A stretch of DNA of 64,000 nucleotides from Caballeronia fortuita (GCF_001544835.2 NZ_FCNX02000001.1:1-64000); one strand, 5' to 3'; positions 55,069-64,000 are shown, numbered from the stretch's first letter. The notes: generated by a model from the sequence alone, not told the origin. Program-made: numbers and translations.

Positions 55069-55788
55069 ATGGCAACCCCTGTCAATTTGTGGCCGCTCAT
55101 CGGCGTGGCCGTCATCATCGCGGGCTTCGTGCTGCGCTTCAATCCGATGCTGATCGTCGCGGCGGCGGCGATCATCACCGGCTTCGCGGCGCACTTTCCC
55201 GTCGAAAAAATCCTGACCGCGATCGGCAGCGGCTTTCTCAAGACGCGCAACATTCCGCTCATCATCCTGTTGCCGCTCGCGGTGATCGGTCTGCTCGAAC
55301 GGCACGGCCTGCGCGAGCGCGCGCAGATGTGGATTTCGAGCATCAAGGCGGCGACGGCCGGGCGTCTCTTGATCGTCTATCTGTTCGTGCGCGAGATCAC
55401 GGCGGCGGTCGGATTGACGGGTCTCGGCGGTCATCCGCAGATGGTGCGTCCGCTGCTCGCGCCGATGGCCGAAGGCGCCACAGAAGCGCGCTACGGCAAG
55501 CTTTCCGACGCGACGCGCTTCAAGCTGCGCGCGTACTCGGCGGCGACCGACAACGTCGGCCTGTTCTTCGGCGAAGACATCTTCGTGGCGTTCGGCGCGA
55601 TCGTGCTGATGGTCACGTTCCTGAAGGAAGCGGGCATCGTCGTGGAGCCGATGCATGTCGCCGTGTGGGGCATTCCCACTGCGATCTGCGCGTTCCTGAT
55701 TCACGGATTCCGACTGTGGCTGCTCGATCGCAGGCTCGCGCGCGAACTCGACGCACTGACGCGCAACGTCGCGGGAGAAAAAGCATGA
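55069..55788 (+). CDS. DUF969 family membrane protein
   Basis: The product is 239 aa with about five hydrophobic segments. Family segments are 'LWPLIGVAVIIAGFVLRFNP', 'NIPLIILLPLAVIGLLERHGL' and 'REITAAVGLTGLGGHPQMVRP'. TGGAG before ATG 55069 sets the start. It is coupled to the DUF979 gene by ATGA and follows pxpA. DUF969/DUF979 pairs resemble two halves of a transporter; 5-oxoproline or a related compound is a guess from context. Confidence 0.88.
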   Translation: MATPVNLWPLIGVAVIIAGFVLRFNPMLIVAAAAIITGFAAHFPVEKILTAIGSGFLKTRNIPLIILLPLAVIGLLERHGLRERAQMWISSIKAATAGRLLIVYLFVREITAAVGLTGLGGHPQMVRPLLAPMAEGATEARYGKLSDATRFKLRAYSAATDNVGLFFGEDIFVAFGAIVLMVTFLKEAGIVVEPMHVAVWGIPTAICAFLIHGFRLWLLDRRLARELDALTRNVAGEKA

Positions 55789-56741
55789 CGCTCACGATCA
55801 ACTATCTGTTCTATCTCGTCGGCATCATTCTGCTGGTCGTCGGCGGGATGATTCTCACGGACAAGGCGCATCCGCGTCGTCTGAGCGCCGGCGGCTTCTG
55901 GCTGATCTACGCGCTGATCTTTCTCGTCGGCGACTGGATTCCGGTGCCGGTGGTCGGTGTGCTCGTCGTGGCGATGGCGCTGATCGCGGGCTTCGGCGGC
56001 GTCACCGGCGCGAAGCCGAAAATGCTCTCCGAAGACACGCGCCGCAAGAGCGCGGTGCGGCTCGGCAACAAGCTCTTCGTGCCCGCGCTGAACATTCCCG
56101 TCGTCACCGTGATTCTCACGCTCGTCGCGAAGTATCTCGTGTTCGGCGGCGTGCCGTTGATCGAGCTAAAGAACGTGACGCTGATCGGCTTTGGTATCGG
56201 CTGCGTGATCGCGCTCGCGATTGCGTGCGTGATGACGCGCGATACCGTCGGCCAGTCGATGCGTGAGACGCGCCGTCTCATCGATGCGCTTTCTTGGGCG
56301 GCCGTGCTGCCGCAGATGCTCGGCATGCTCGGGCTCGTGTTCTCGGATGCGGGCGTCGGCAAAGCGGTCGCGCATGTGACGACGGCTTACGTCAACATGG
56401 ATTACCGGCTTGTCGCCGTGGCCGTGTATGTCGTCGGGATGGCGCTATTCACGATGGTCATGGGCAACGGCTTCGCCGCGTTCCCGGTGATGACGGGCGG
56501 TGTCGGCGTGCCGATTCTCGTCGGCGTATTTCACGGCAATCCCGCGACGATGGCCGCGATCGGCATGTTCTCGGGTTACTGCGGCACGCTGATGACGCCG
56601 ATGGCCGCGAATTTCAATATCGTGCCGGCGGCGCTGCTGGAGTTGCCGGACAAGAATGCGGTGATCAAAGTGCAAGTGCCGACGGCGGTGGCGTTGCTGG
56701 TGGCGAATGTTTTCTTGCTCAACTGGTTGATGTTTATCTGA
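55785..56741 (+). CDS. DUF979 family membrane protein
   Basis: The product is 318 aa with about nine hydrophobic segments. 'YLVGIILLVVGGMILTDKAHPRRLSAGGFWLIYA', 'VMGNGFAAFPVMTGGVGVPILVGVFHGNPATMAAIGMFSGYCGTL' and 'TPMAANFNIVPAALLEL' are family-typical and recall secondary transporters. It overlaps DUF969 by four bases. It probably works with DUF969 as one inner-membrane permease. Confidence 0.88.
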   Translation: MTLTINYLFYLVGIILLVVGGMILTDKAHPRRLSAGGFWLIYALIFLVGDWIPVPVVGVLVVAMALIAGFGGVTGAKPKMLSEDTRRKSAVRLGNKLFVPALNIPVVTVILTLVAKYLVFGGVPLIELKNVTLIGFGIGCVIALAIACVMTRDTVGQSMRETRRLIDALSWAAVLPQMLGMLGLVFSDAGVGKAVAHVTTAYVNMDYRLVAVAVYVVGMALFTMVMGNGFAAFPVMTGGVGVPILVGVFHGNPATMAAIGMFSGYCGTLMTPMAANFNIVPAALLELPDKNAVIKVQVPTAVALLVANVFLLNWLMFI

Positions 56742-57217
56742 CTCAGCGATGACGGCGCCGGAATCAATCCTCGAGAGATGAGACTCGCCTAAACAGGCAG
56801 GAAAAAATCGGCGCATCGTCAATTCGATCTCCGGAGGCCGTGCAACCTGCACGGCCTCGAGAATGATCGTGAAAAAACCTGTCATAGAACGTAATAACGA
56901 TCGAAAGGTTTTGGCTGAACGGCGTCGCGCACTAGGAAAGATACTAAATAAGAGCTCGATCGCTGGACACGCTCGATTGGTGAGCCTCACAATTCAATCC
57001 GTTATATCAACGACGCCATCAGCAATGGCGGGTTCGCATTTGCCGAACCATCATATGCGCCTTCTCCCATAGATTGTTCTCGCGCCGCGACGGCATATCT
57101 TGGCGTCTGAAAACGCTATGTCACCCACTACCGGGCATTTGATTCCGCTGCGCCGTGGCGCATGAATATAAAGCAGGCTGCGTGAAATTGCCGCGCCTGC
57201 TCCGAATGTAATTAGTA
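56742..57217. other. Intergenic region, 476 bp, before the polysaccharide cluster
   Basis: It is visibly AT-richer than the pxp genes to its left. A hairpin of 11-bp arms (56834-56844 with 56848-56858) and a short palindrome (57149-57162) are present, neither with a T-run. No gene, ops/JUMPstart element or RNA is recognised. It must hold the promoter of the cluster. Confidence 0.5.
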
Positions 57218-58360
57218 ATGCTTTTGATTGAGTATGAGGCTAATACTCCCGTGATCGCTCAAATGTTGCAGTTATTGGCCGCGTTCTTTATCTCATATCT
57301 ACTGGTATCGCTGATCGTTCGTTTCAAGAACTGGCACGGACGGCTATCGATGGATCGGGATCTGGGCGGCGTCCAGAAGGTACATGCAGTCGCTGTTCCA
57401 CGCATCGGTGGCGTCGGGATTGCGGCGGCCGTCGCGATGACGTCTATCGCCTACGCTGCACTGAATCCCTTCACACTCAACACGCAAGCCCTCATGCTGC
57501 TCGCGTGCTCCTTGCCCGCGTTCCTGTCCGGTCTCGTAGAAGATTTGACCAAGAAGGTGAGCCCTTCTATACGGCTCGTCACATCGATGATTGCAGCGTT
57601 GCTGGCGTGCTTTGCGTTACGGGCGGTAATCGGTCACGTGGGGTTGTCGTTTGTCGACGCCCTGCTTTATTTTCTCCCGGTGTCCATTGTGTTCACCGTG
57701 TTCGCCGTATCGGGCTTAGTCCATGCAATCAACATAATTGATGGCATGAACGGGCTCGCTTCTGTCGTCGCGATCATCATTCTTTCTTCGATAGCTGTGG
57801 TCGCATGGCAAGTCGGTGACGAATTGGTCATGCACGTCGCTGTCGTGGCAATTGGTGCGACGCTCGGCTTTTTCGCGTGGAACTATCCGGTTTCGCGAAT
57901 ATTTCTCGGCGACGGCGGAGCGTATTTCATCGGGTTCATCGTTGCCGAATTGCTTGTTTTGCTCATCGAACGTAATTCCGGTGTTTCGCCGCTTTACGCC
58001 ATCCTGGTGAGCATCTATCCGGCATTCGAAACGCTGTTCTCGATATATCGGCGCAAAGTCTTGCGTGGTCTGCCCGCCGGTGCGCCGGACGCAATTCACC
58101 TTCATACCTTGATTTACCGTCGCATCGTGGAAATCGGCGCGCCCATGCGCGACTTGCGCGCGGTGAATCGTCGGAATTCGCGCACTTCTCCGTATCTGTG
58201 GACGCTCACGCTCGGCGCAGTAGTTCCGGCGACGCTGTTCTGGAGAAGCCCGTCGCTGCTGATGGCATTCGTGGCCATGTTCATCGTGACGTACATCTGG
58301 CTGTATCAGGCGATAGTGCGATTCAGAACGCCAGGCTGGCTTCGACAGACCGGGCGCTAA
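57218..58360 (+). CDS. Glycosyltransferase family 4 (WecA/MraY-like) membrane protein
   Basis: The product is 380 aa with about 10 membrane segments. These enzymes put a sugar-1-phosphate on undecaprenyl phosphate to start a polysaccharide. Signatures are 'GGVQKVHAVAVPRIGGVGIA', 'LAC..LSGLVEDLTKK', 'AINIIDGMNGLASVVA' with the Asp residues, and 'PVSRIFLGDGGAYFIG'. 'PDAIHLHTLIYRRIV' gives the cytoplasmic His loop. Codon use is less GC-biased than neighbours. No strong ribosome site is seen; ATG 57263 ('MLQLLAAFF') is an alternative start. Confidence 0.85.
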   Translation: MLLIEYEANTPVIAQMLQLLAAFFISYLLVSLIVRFKNWHGRLSMDRDLGGVQKVHAVAVPRIGGVGIAAAVAMTSIAYAALNPFTLNTQALMLLACSLPAFLSGLVEDLTKKVSPSIRLVTSMIAALLACFALRAVIGHVGLSFVDALLYFLPVSIVFTVFAVSGLVHAINIIDGMNGLASVVAIIILSSIAVVAWQVGDELVMHVAVVAIGATLGFFAWNYPVSRIFLGDGGAYFIGFIVAELLVLLIERNSGVSPLYAILVSIYPAFETLFSIYRRKVLRGLPAGAPDAIHLHTLIYRRIVEIGAPMRDLRAVNRRNSRTSPYLWTLTLGAVVPATLFWRSPSLLMAFVAMFIVTYIWLYQAIVRFRTPGWLRQTGR

Positions 58361-58542
58361 CCCTCCTTCCTGCCCTTCGAAGCGTTTTCGAACGGCAGAT
58401 GAATACGCCGCACATTTTCGCCGCGCCATGCGCGCCTTCAACCGTCTTGGCGAGCATCACTGCCTCGACGCAACAAATCCTCCGACATGCTTCGCTTGTC
58501 GCGAGAGGGTCAGAATCGTCTGAATCAGAGGACCTCGGGTTC

Positions 58543-59691
58543 ATGCATTTCCTTCGCCGTACAAAGTCAGCTTTGCTTGCCGCCGTTCCGCCGTTGTTGC
58601 TGAGCGCTTGTGCCTTTGCTCCCGGAATGCACTTCGATCCGAGCGTGCCCGTCGATCCAACCGACGCATCCTCGACGCCGCATGTCACGGCGATCACGCC
58701 CGAGTTGCTCCGGCAACAAAAGTCTTTGCGCGAAGCCGAAACCGGCGATACGTACCGAAGCCTCATCGGGTCTCCCAAACACTATGTGATCGGCCCGGCG
58801 GACGTGCTCTCGATCATCGTCTGGGACCATCCAGAACTGGTCGTACCGAATCTCACTTACACCATCGGCGATACGGCCGGGACTTTGCCCACCGGGCCCG
58901 GACTGAGCTCGCAGGCTGTCCCGGGCTTCGTCGTGGGCGACGATGGAAACATTCAGTTTCCCTATGTTGGCTCTCTGAAGGCTGCGGGCAGAACGGTCGC
59001 CGAGGTGCAGGCGATCCTCCAACGGCAGTTGTCGCCGTACGTGAAGGATCCCCAGGTCACAGTGAGTGTCGTCGCGTACCGAAGTAAGCGAATCTTCGTC
59101 GAGGGACAGGTTGCGCAACCTGGCGTGAAGCCGATTACGAATGTGCCTATGTCCCTGGCCGAAGCTTTGAGCGAAGCTAACGGTGTTGTCGCGGGTATCG
59201 GCGATACGGGCCGCATTCAGTTGCTCAGAGGCGGCCGCACCTATGAGTTGAGTCTGTCGAAGCTGGCTGATGCGGGAATAGACGCGTCGATGATCGCGCT
59301 GCACGATCGCGACGTCGTACGCGTGCCGCCGCAGACATATAACCAGGTTTTCGTCACGGGCGAGGTCATCCGCCCCACTGCGTTACCCATGCATGACGGC
59401 CGCCTCAGCCTGAGCGATGCGCTGGCCTCGGCTTCAGGCGTGAATCCGGCAACATCGAAGCCAGCGGCCATCTATGTGGTGCGTGCAACCAGTGATCCGG
59501 CGAGCCCGCAAGTGTTTCATCTGGACAGCACGTCGCCCGTCGGTCTTGCGCTGGCAGAGCACTTCGAATTGCAGCCCAAGGACGTCGTCTATGTGGACGC
59601 GACGGGTCTTGCACGTTGGGCGCGCGTGGTCAACCTGTTGATGCCGAGTGCTCAGGGTATGAATCTCGGCAAGCAGGTAGCGGGTTACTGA
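58543..59691 (+). CDS. Polysaccharide export outer-membrane protein, Wza-like
   Basis: The product is 382 aa from ATG 58543 with AGAGG upstream; the frame opens earlier but overlaps the previous gene. A lipoprotein signal ends in 'LLLSAC', so Cys near residue 21 is lipidated. The Poly_export domain has 'YVIGPADVLSIIVWDHPEL', followed by SLBB domains ('FVEGQVAQPGVKPITNVPMSLAEALSEANG', 'FVTGEVIRPTALPMHDGRLSLSDAL'). It forms the ring pore for capsule export with the Wzc-like kinase downstream. Confidence 0.92.
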   Translation: MHFLRRTKSALLAAVPPLLLSACAFAPGMHFDPSVPVDPTDASSTPHVTAITPELLRQQKSLREAETGDTYRSLIGSPKHYVIGPADVLSIIVWDHPELVVPNLTYTIGDTAGTLPTGPGLSSQAVPGFVVGDDGNIQFPYVGSLKAAGRTVAEVQAILQRQLSPYVKDPQVTVSVVAYRSKRIFVEGQVAQPGVKPITNVPMSLAEALSEANGVVAGIGDTGRIQLLRGGRTYELSLSKLADAGIDASMIALHDRDVVRVPPQTYNQVFVTGEVIRPTALPMHDGRLSLSDALASASGVNPATSKPAAIYVVRATSDPASPQVFHLDSTSPVGLALAEHFELQPKDVVYVDATGLARWARVVNLLMPSAQGMNLGKQVAGY

Positions 59692-59741
59692 TCGAGCCGA
59701 TTGGCGCTGCATGCCGGATGAACCGGCTTCGAGGCTGAGTG

Positions 59742-60182
59742 ATGATCGCGTCCGTTTTGGTTGTTTGCGAAGGAAACATCTGTCGCAGTCCTATGGGAGC
59801 CGAGCTCCTTCGACAGCGGTTGCCTTCCGCTCATGTAGGGTCGGCGGGAATCGGTGCGCTCGTCGGTCATCCGGCCGATCCCCATGCACAAGACGTCATG
59901 CGATCGAACGGCTTCGATATCTCGACGCATCGGGCGGCGCAACTCGGCGCGGCGAATTGCAGGGAAGCGGAGCTGATTCTCGTCATGCAGGCCTCACAGA
60001 AGCGCCACCTGGAGGAACGTTATCCATCAGCGAGGGGGCGCATCTTTCAACTAGGGCACTTCAGCAAATTCGAAGTGCCCGATCCATACCGCAAGGGACG
60101 AACGCACTTTGAACGGTGCTTCGAACTCGTCGACAAAGGTGTCGCCGATTGGGTCGAACGAATCGAATCAGCGCGTATATAA
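59742..60182 (+). CDS. Low-molecular-weight protein-tyrosine phosphatase, Wzb-like
   Basis: The product is 146 aa. The active loop is 'VVCEGNICRSPMGAE' with Cys9 and Arg15, and the general acid is Asp114 in 'VPDPYRKG'. GTG at 59739, one codon earlier, is an equally possible start. It would remove phosphate from the tyrosine kinase encoded next (two bases between stop and start). Wza-Wzb-Wzc order is the usual capsule-export arrangement. Confidence 0.92.
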   Translation: MIASVLVVCEGNICRSPMGAELLRQRLPSAHVGSAGIGALVGHPADPHAQDVMRSNGFDISTHRAAQLGAANCREAELILVMQASQKRHLEERYPSARGRIFQLGHFSKFEVPDPYRKGRTHFERCFELVDKGVADWVERIESARI

Positions 60183-60184
60183 GT

Positions 60185-62416
60185 ATGAGTCAAGAGAACA
60201 CCACGGCTCGGAAGCCATCCGAGGACGAATATCTGAACTTCATCGCATTGCTCGATGCGCTCTTCGATAACAAGAAGCTCATCGCTGCAATTGTCGCGCT
60301 GGCCTTGGCCGTCGGCGGGCTCTATGTGCTTCTGGCGCAGCCTGTCTTCAATTCGAGCATCGTGGTCGCGGTCGAGGACTCGTCCGACGCCTCCACGGCC
60401 AGAAATTTGATCGGCGATGTCTCGGCAATGTTCGATGTGAAGTCGTCCGCCGATGGTGAGATCCAGATCCTTGGATCGCGTCTCGTTGCATCCAAGGCCG
60501 TCGACGCGTTGAAGCTCAACGTCGAGGCCAGGCCGCGCTATTTCCCGGTCGTCGGCCGCTGGATCGCCTCTCATGCCGACGGCGTGTCGAACCCCGGCCT
60601 GTTCGGATGGGGTGGCTTCGCATGGGGAAGCGAGTCGATCCGCGTCAGCTCTTTCGATGTGCCGCGCAACCTTCAGGGCCGACGTTTCGAGCTGGTGGCC
60701 TTGCCCGATCATCGATACCAGCTGAGCGGCGATGGACTGAACGAACCCGTTGTCGGAACCATCGGCAAAACCGAGCAGTTCCAGACCGCGTTCGGCCCCA
60801 TCTCGCTGAACGTCGTCGGCATTGCCGCTCGACCGGGAGTTGCATTCGTGCTGCTATGCCGATCGCGACAGATCACGACAACGGATCTCGTCACGTCGCT
60901 CCGCATCCAGGAGCAGGGGAAGCGTTCGGGCGTGATCGCGGCAGCCCTCGAAGGCACCGACCCCGTTCTTCTCAGTCAGACGCTCAACGAAATCGGCCGT
61001 CAGTACGTGCAGCAGAATGCCGATCGCAAGGCTGCTCAGGCCGCGCGTTCGATCGAGTTTCTCGACGCGCAATTGCCGCTCATGAAACAGCGGTTGGAGA
61101 ACGCCGAAGCAAGCCTGAGTCAGTACGAAAACCAGCACACGGTGGTCGATCTGTCCGAGGCCGGTAAGGTCGTGCTGCGGCAATCGGCGGAGGCGAATAC
61201 CCAGTTGGCCGCATTGCAGCAGAAGCGTCAGGAGCTTGCGACAAGGTTCGGTCCCGCCCATCCCGCCCTCCTCGCGATCGACTCGCAGATCAGCGCGGAA
61301 AAGGAGCAGATCAACCAGATCGCCGGGCAAATTCAGGAGATGCCGCTCACCGAGCAGGACTTGCTGAAGTTGCAGCGCGACGTCCGCGTTTCTTCGGATC
61401 TGTATATCTTGATGCGCAGCAATGTCGAGCAATTGCGCCTGGTCAAGGCAGGAAAGATCGGAAACGTGCGACTCGTCGACGCCGCCGATGTGCCGGAGCT
61501 TCCGGTCAAGCCTCGCAAGCTGATGATTCTTGCCGGCAGCGTGGTCATGGGCCTGTTCCTCGGAGCGCTCGTTGCGATCTTGAAAGATCGATTGTTCACG
61601 GGTGTCACGGACCCCGCCGTGCTCGAGGAGCGCACGGGCCTTCACGTGTTCGCGACCATTCCCTTTAGCGAACAGCAGCAGGAGATGTCCCGTCGATCGG
61701 CGAGCAAGAGCGCAAGGATGTCAGTCCTGGCAGTCGTTCGCCCCAACGATCCGGCGATGGAAAGTCTGCGCAGTCTGCACACGGCGATCAAGTTCGCTCT
61801 ACCCGACGCCGCGAACAACGTGGTGTTGATCACTGGTCCGACGCCGGGAATGGGCAAATCGTTCGTATCGGTCAATCTGGCGGCGATCCTCGCATCAAGC
61901 GGGAAGCGCGTGCTTCTGATCGACGGCGACATGCGCAAAGGATATGTGAATCGGTATTTCGACCTCGATCGCAGTAATGGACTCGCCGAAGCCATCGCCT
62001 CTTCTCGTCCTCTGGCGACAGTGACGCACCGGGGCGTTCTGCCGAACCTCGATCTCGTGACGACAGGGAAGCTGCCGCCCAATCCTTCAGCGCTTCTGCA
62101 CGGCACGAACTGGTCCGACCTGATTGCCAGTGCATCGAAAGACTATGACCTCGTGATCATCGACGCGCCGCCGTTACTCGCCGTCTCCGACTCCGAGGCG
62201 ATTTCGAGCGCGGCCGGCACCGTATTCCTCGTAACGCGCTTTGGAAAAACGCGAAGTGGCGACGTCATTGAAGCGGAGAGGCGCCTCGCGCAGGCCGGAT
62301 CGAAAGTTACCGGGATTCTCTTCAACTCCATGAAGCCGCGCAGCGGAATCTATGGTGGGCGATATCAGGCTTACCGGTATGTCGACTACAACTATCACGA
62401 CGATCGCGCTGATTGA
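60185..62416 (+). CDS. Polysaccharide biosynthesis tyrosine autokinase, Wzc-like
   Basis: The product is 743 aa. An N-terminal Wzz chain-length domain has membrane helices near residues 37-57 and about 445-470, with a long periplasmic coiled region ('LPLMKQRLENAEASLSQYENQ'). The cytoplasmic BY-kinase has Walker A at about 551 ('GPTPGMGKSF'), A' at about 576 ('VLLIDGDMRKG') and B at about 656 ('LVIIDAPP'). Six tyrosines close the C-terminus in 'IYGGRYQAYRYVDYNYH', the autophosphorylation cluster. It starts two bases after the phosphatase stop and controls polymer length and export. Confidence 0.94.
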   Translation: MSQENTTARKPSEDEYLNFIALLDALFDNKKLIAAIVALALAVGGLYVLLAQPVFNSSIVVAVEDSSDASTARNLIGDVSAMFDVKSSADGEIQILGSRLVASKAVDALKLNVEARPRYFPVVGRWIASHADGVSNPGLFGWGGFAWGSESIRVSSFDVPRNLQGRRFELVALPDHRYQLSGDGLNEPVVGTIGKTEQFQTAFGPISLNVVGIAARPGVAFVLLCRSRQITTTDLVTSLRIQEQGKRSGVIAAALEGTDPVLLSQTLNEIGRQYVQQNADRKAAQAARSIEFLDAQLPLMKQRLENAEASLSQYENQHTVVDLSEAGKVVLRQSAEANTQLAALQQKRQELATRFGPAHPALLAIDSQISAEKEQINQIAGQIQEMPLTEQDLLKLQRDVRVSSDLYILMRSNVEQLRLVKAGKIGNVRLVDAADVPELPVKPRKLMILAGSVVMGLFLGALVAILKDRLFTGVTDPAVLEERTGLHVFATIPFSEQQQEMSRRSASKSARMSVLAVVRPNDPAMESLRSLHTAIKFALPDAANNVVLITGPTPGMGKSFVSVNLAAILASSGKRVLLIDGDMRKGYVNRYFDLDRSNGLAEAIASSRPLATVTHRGVLPNLDLVTTGKLPPNPSALLHGTNWSDLIASASKDYDLVIIDAPPLLAVSDSEAISSAAGTVFLVTRFGKTRSGDVIEAERRLAQAGSKVTGILFNSMKPRSGIYGGRYQAYRYVDYNYHDDRAD

Positions 62417-62497
62417 TGCGCCTCGGCCGTCGGCGATGGCCATGCAATAGCAGTGCTACTGATCTCAGTAGGCGTCCGTATTCAACGTAAGTGATCT

Positions 62498-63775
62498 ATG
62501 TACGATTCATTGGAAAGTTTGAAGATAGCGATCATCGGCCTCGGCTATGTCGGATTACCGCTCGCGGTGGAATTCGGTCGGCGCAGGCCCGTCGTCGGGT
62601 TCGACATCAACGCGTCGCGCATTACCGCACTCAAAGGCGGAATCGATACGACGCTGGAAGTAACGAGCGAGGAACTCGCGCAAGCAAGCAACCTGGTCTT
62701 CAGCGCCAACGCGGCTGATCTGGCCGACTGCAATTTCCTTATCGTGACGGTCCCGACTCCGATCGACGCCTACAACCGTCCCGATCTCAGCGCACTGGTC
62801 TCGGCGAGCCGCACCGCCGGGGCAGGATTGAAGAAGAACGATATCGTCGTTTTCGAATCGACCGTCTATCCCGGCGCAACCGAAGAAGTATGCGTGCCCG
62901 TGCTCGAAGCGGTATCGGGCTTGAAGATGAACGTGGATTTCTTCGTCGGCTACAGTCCCGAGCGGATCAATCCGGGCGATAAGACACATCGCGTAACGGA
63001 CATCCTCAAAGTCACGTCCGGCTCGACGCCGGAAGCTGCCCGAAAGATCGACGCCGTCTACAAGGAAATCATTCGCGCCGGCACGCACCTGGCCGACAGC
63101 ATACGCATCGCCGAGGCGGCCAAGGTGATCGAGAATACGCAGCGCGACGTCAATATCGCGTTGATCAACGAGCTCGCGATCATCTTCAACCGCATGAACA
63201 TCGACACGGAGTCGGTGCTCGCGGCCGCAGGCACGAAATGGAACTTTCTACCGTTCAGGCCGGGCCTCGTCGGCGGCCACTGCATTGGTGTCGACCCGTA
63301 CTATCTGACGCACAAGGCCGAAGAAATCGGCTACCACCCCGAGATCATTCTGGCGGGGCGCCGCCTGAACGACAACATGGGGCAGTACGTCGTCTCGCAG
63401 CTCGTCAAGGCGATGGCAAAGAAGCGTATGTCGATAGCAAACGCCCGCGTGCTGATTCTCGGTTTGACCTTCAAAGAGAATTGCCCCGATATCCGCAACA
63501 CGCGCGTGGTCGACATCATCAACGAGCTTCGCGAGTATGAGGCGCAGGTCGACGTGCATGATCCGTGGGCGCTCCCCGCCCAAGCCGAGGAAGAATACGG
63601 CGTGCAGCTCATCGATGCTCCGCAAGCGAACGCGTATGACGCCATCGTCATCGCGGTGGCACACGAGCAATTCGTGAAGCTTGGCGAAGGAATTCGCGAG
63701 TTCGGGAAAGATCAACATCTCATCTACGATCTGAAATACGTTCTTCCGGCGAACGGCTCGGATTTGCGTTTGTGA
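62498..63775 (+). CDS. tviB: UDP-N-acetylglucosamine/galactosamine 6-dehydrogenase, TviB-like
   Basis: The product is 425 aa. It oxidises the C6 of a UDP-HexNAc to the uronic acid with two NAD. The NAD loop is '[20 protein letters not shown]', then '[16 protein letters not shown]' and '[15 protein letters not shown]'. The catalytic Cys is in '[21 protein letters not shown]' near residue 262. The C-terminal UDP-binding domain has '[21 protein letters not shown]'. An epimerase gene starts seven bases after its stop. Together they match Vi-antigen TviB-TviC; the substrate may be UDP-GlcNAc. Confidence 0.92.
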   Translation: MYDSLESLKIAIIGLGYVGLPLAVEFGRRRPVVGFDINASRITALKGGIDTTLEVTSEELAQASNLVFSANAADLADCNFLIVTVPTPIDAYNRPDLSALVSASRTAGAGLKKNDIVVFESTVYPGATEEVCVPVLEAVSGLKMNVDFFVGYSPERINPGDKTHRVTDILKVTSGSTPEAARKIDAVYKEIIRAGTHLADSIRIAEAAKVIENTQRDVNIALINELAIIFNRMNIDTESVLAAAGTKWNFLPFRPGLVGGHCIGVDPYYLTHKAEEIGYHPEIILAGRRLNDNMGQYVVSQLVKAMAKKRMSIANARVLILGLTFKENCPDIRNTRVVDIINELREYEAQVDVHDPWALPAQAEEEYGVQLIDAPQANAYDAIVIAVAHEQFVKLGEGIREFGKDQHLIYDLKYVLPANGSDLRL

Positions 63776-63782
63776 GCGCGCC

Positions 63783-64000
63783 ATGACGAATCGCTATCAG
63801 GCAGTCTGCGAGCAATTGCGCGCGCGTCCCGTGCGTTGGCTCATTACCGGCGTGGCCGGATTCATCGGCTCGAACCTTCTCGAATCGCTGCTCAAGCTCG
63901 ATCAGGAAGTCGTGGGTCTCGACAACTTTTCGACCGGCCATCGGCGCAATCTTGACGAAGTGTCATGTGCCGTAACGCCGGAGCAGTGGTCGCGCTTCAC
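63783..64000 (+). CDS. NAD-dependent epimerase, TviC/WbpP-like, cut by the window edge
   Basis: The first 72 or so residues are visible. They carry a short N-terminal lead and the NAD loop '[22 protein letters not shown]', followed by '[18 protein letters not shown]', typical of UDP-GlcNAc C4-epimerases of the WbpP/TviC/VipB type. It starts seven bases after tviB. It would turn UDP-GlcNAcA to UDP-GalNAcA (or the neutral sugar before oxidation). The rest of the gene is outside the window. Confidence 0.85.
   Translation, partial: MTNRYQAVCEQLRARPVRWLITGVAGFIGSNLLESLLKLDQEVVGLDNFSTGHRRNLDEVSCAVTPEQWSRF

Noticed and set aside
56834-56858. Hairpin after the DUF979 gene as a terminator
   Set aside because: The stem is good but no T-run follows, so Rho-independent termination is not supported.
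1-64000. CRISPR arrays, prophage and complete insertion sequences
   Set aside because: No regularly spaced repeats, phage structural genes or transposase genes were found on reading through the window.

Overview
The window is a high-GC, densely coded chromosomal stretch from a member of the Burkholderiaceae. Caballeronia or Paraburkholderia fits best. This rests on gene content and order: phenylacetate genes beside a TetR regulator, a fused indolepyruvate ferredoxin oxidoreductase, a MaeB-type malic enzyme, pxpBCA followed by DUF969/DUF979 genes, an NDUFA9-like protein, and a 582-bp foldback repeat of a type I associate with this group. It also rests on codon use. No rRNA, tRNA, CRISPR array, prophage or complete transposase gene was seen.

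Layout. 1-1640: the 3' end of paaE, a DUF1835 protein and a TetR regulator, closing a phenylacetate locus. 1.8-11 kb: a GNAT acetyltransferase, then amino-acid catabolism (Lrp regulator divergent from 4-hydroxyphenylpyruvate dioxygenase, a fused indolepyruvate oxidoreductase) and the malic enzyme. 11-20.4 kb: an MFS transporter, pyrE, a NarL-type regulator, an exported PEBP protein, a WrbA-like flavoprotein, argC, a CheY-like regulator with an exported protein, a LysE exporter, a hydroxyacid dehydrogenase and a Mut7-C RNase-like protein. 20.4-31.7 kb: a YoeB toxin coupled to an unusual upstream partner, a sugar/organic-acid type MFS transporter, a HiPIP, an LhgO-like oxidase, a lone AAA ATPase, an AlkB-like dioxygenase, RidA, MgtC, a membrane GGDEF protein, small exported proteins and an ArsC-like protein.

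32-38 kb holds small proteins, a DUF72 protein and a D-glucarate module (gudD, garR, garL and a GntR/FadR regulator). GudD dehydrates glucarate, GarL cleaves the product to pyruvate and tartronate semialdehyde, and GarR reduces the latter to glycerate. 38.5-52.3 kb is housekeeping: glmS-glmU for UDP-GlcNAc, ttcA-folB-pteridine reductase, a MidA methyltransferase, DUF2905, the foldback element, cca-gst-NDUFA9-like, a soluble lytic transglycosylase and 5-formyl-THF cyclo-ligase.

52.3-56.7 kb is a 5-oxoproline module: a MarR-like regulator divergent from pxpB-pxpC-pxpA, followed by the DUF969 and DUF979 membrane proteins. Three tandem 11-bp repeats sit between regulator and operon. From 57.2 kb to the right edge runs the start of a capsule/exopolysaccharide cluster: a WecA/MraY-like initiating transferase, a Wza-like exporter, a Wzb-like phosphatase, a Wzc-like tyrosine autokinase, TviB and a truncated TviC-like epimerase. 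This predicts a polymer containing N-acetylgalactosaminuronic acid, as in Vi antigen. Its leader and first gene are visibly more AT-rich than the rest.

The least explained structures are the foldback element at 45.6-46.2 kb, the YoeB pair with a non-YefM partner, the repeats before pxpB, and a shared operator-like motif in the glucarate module.
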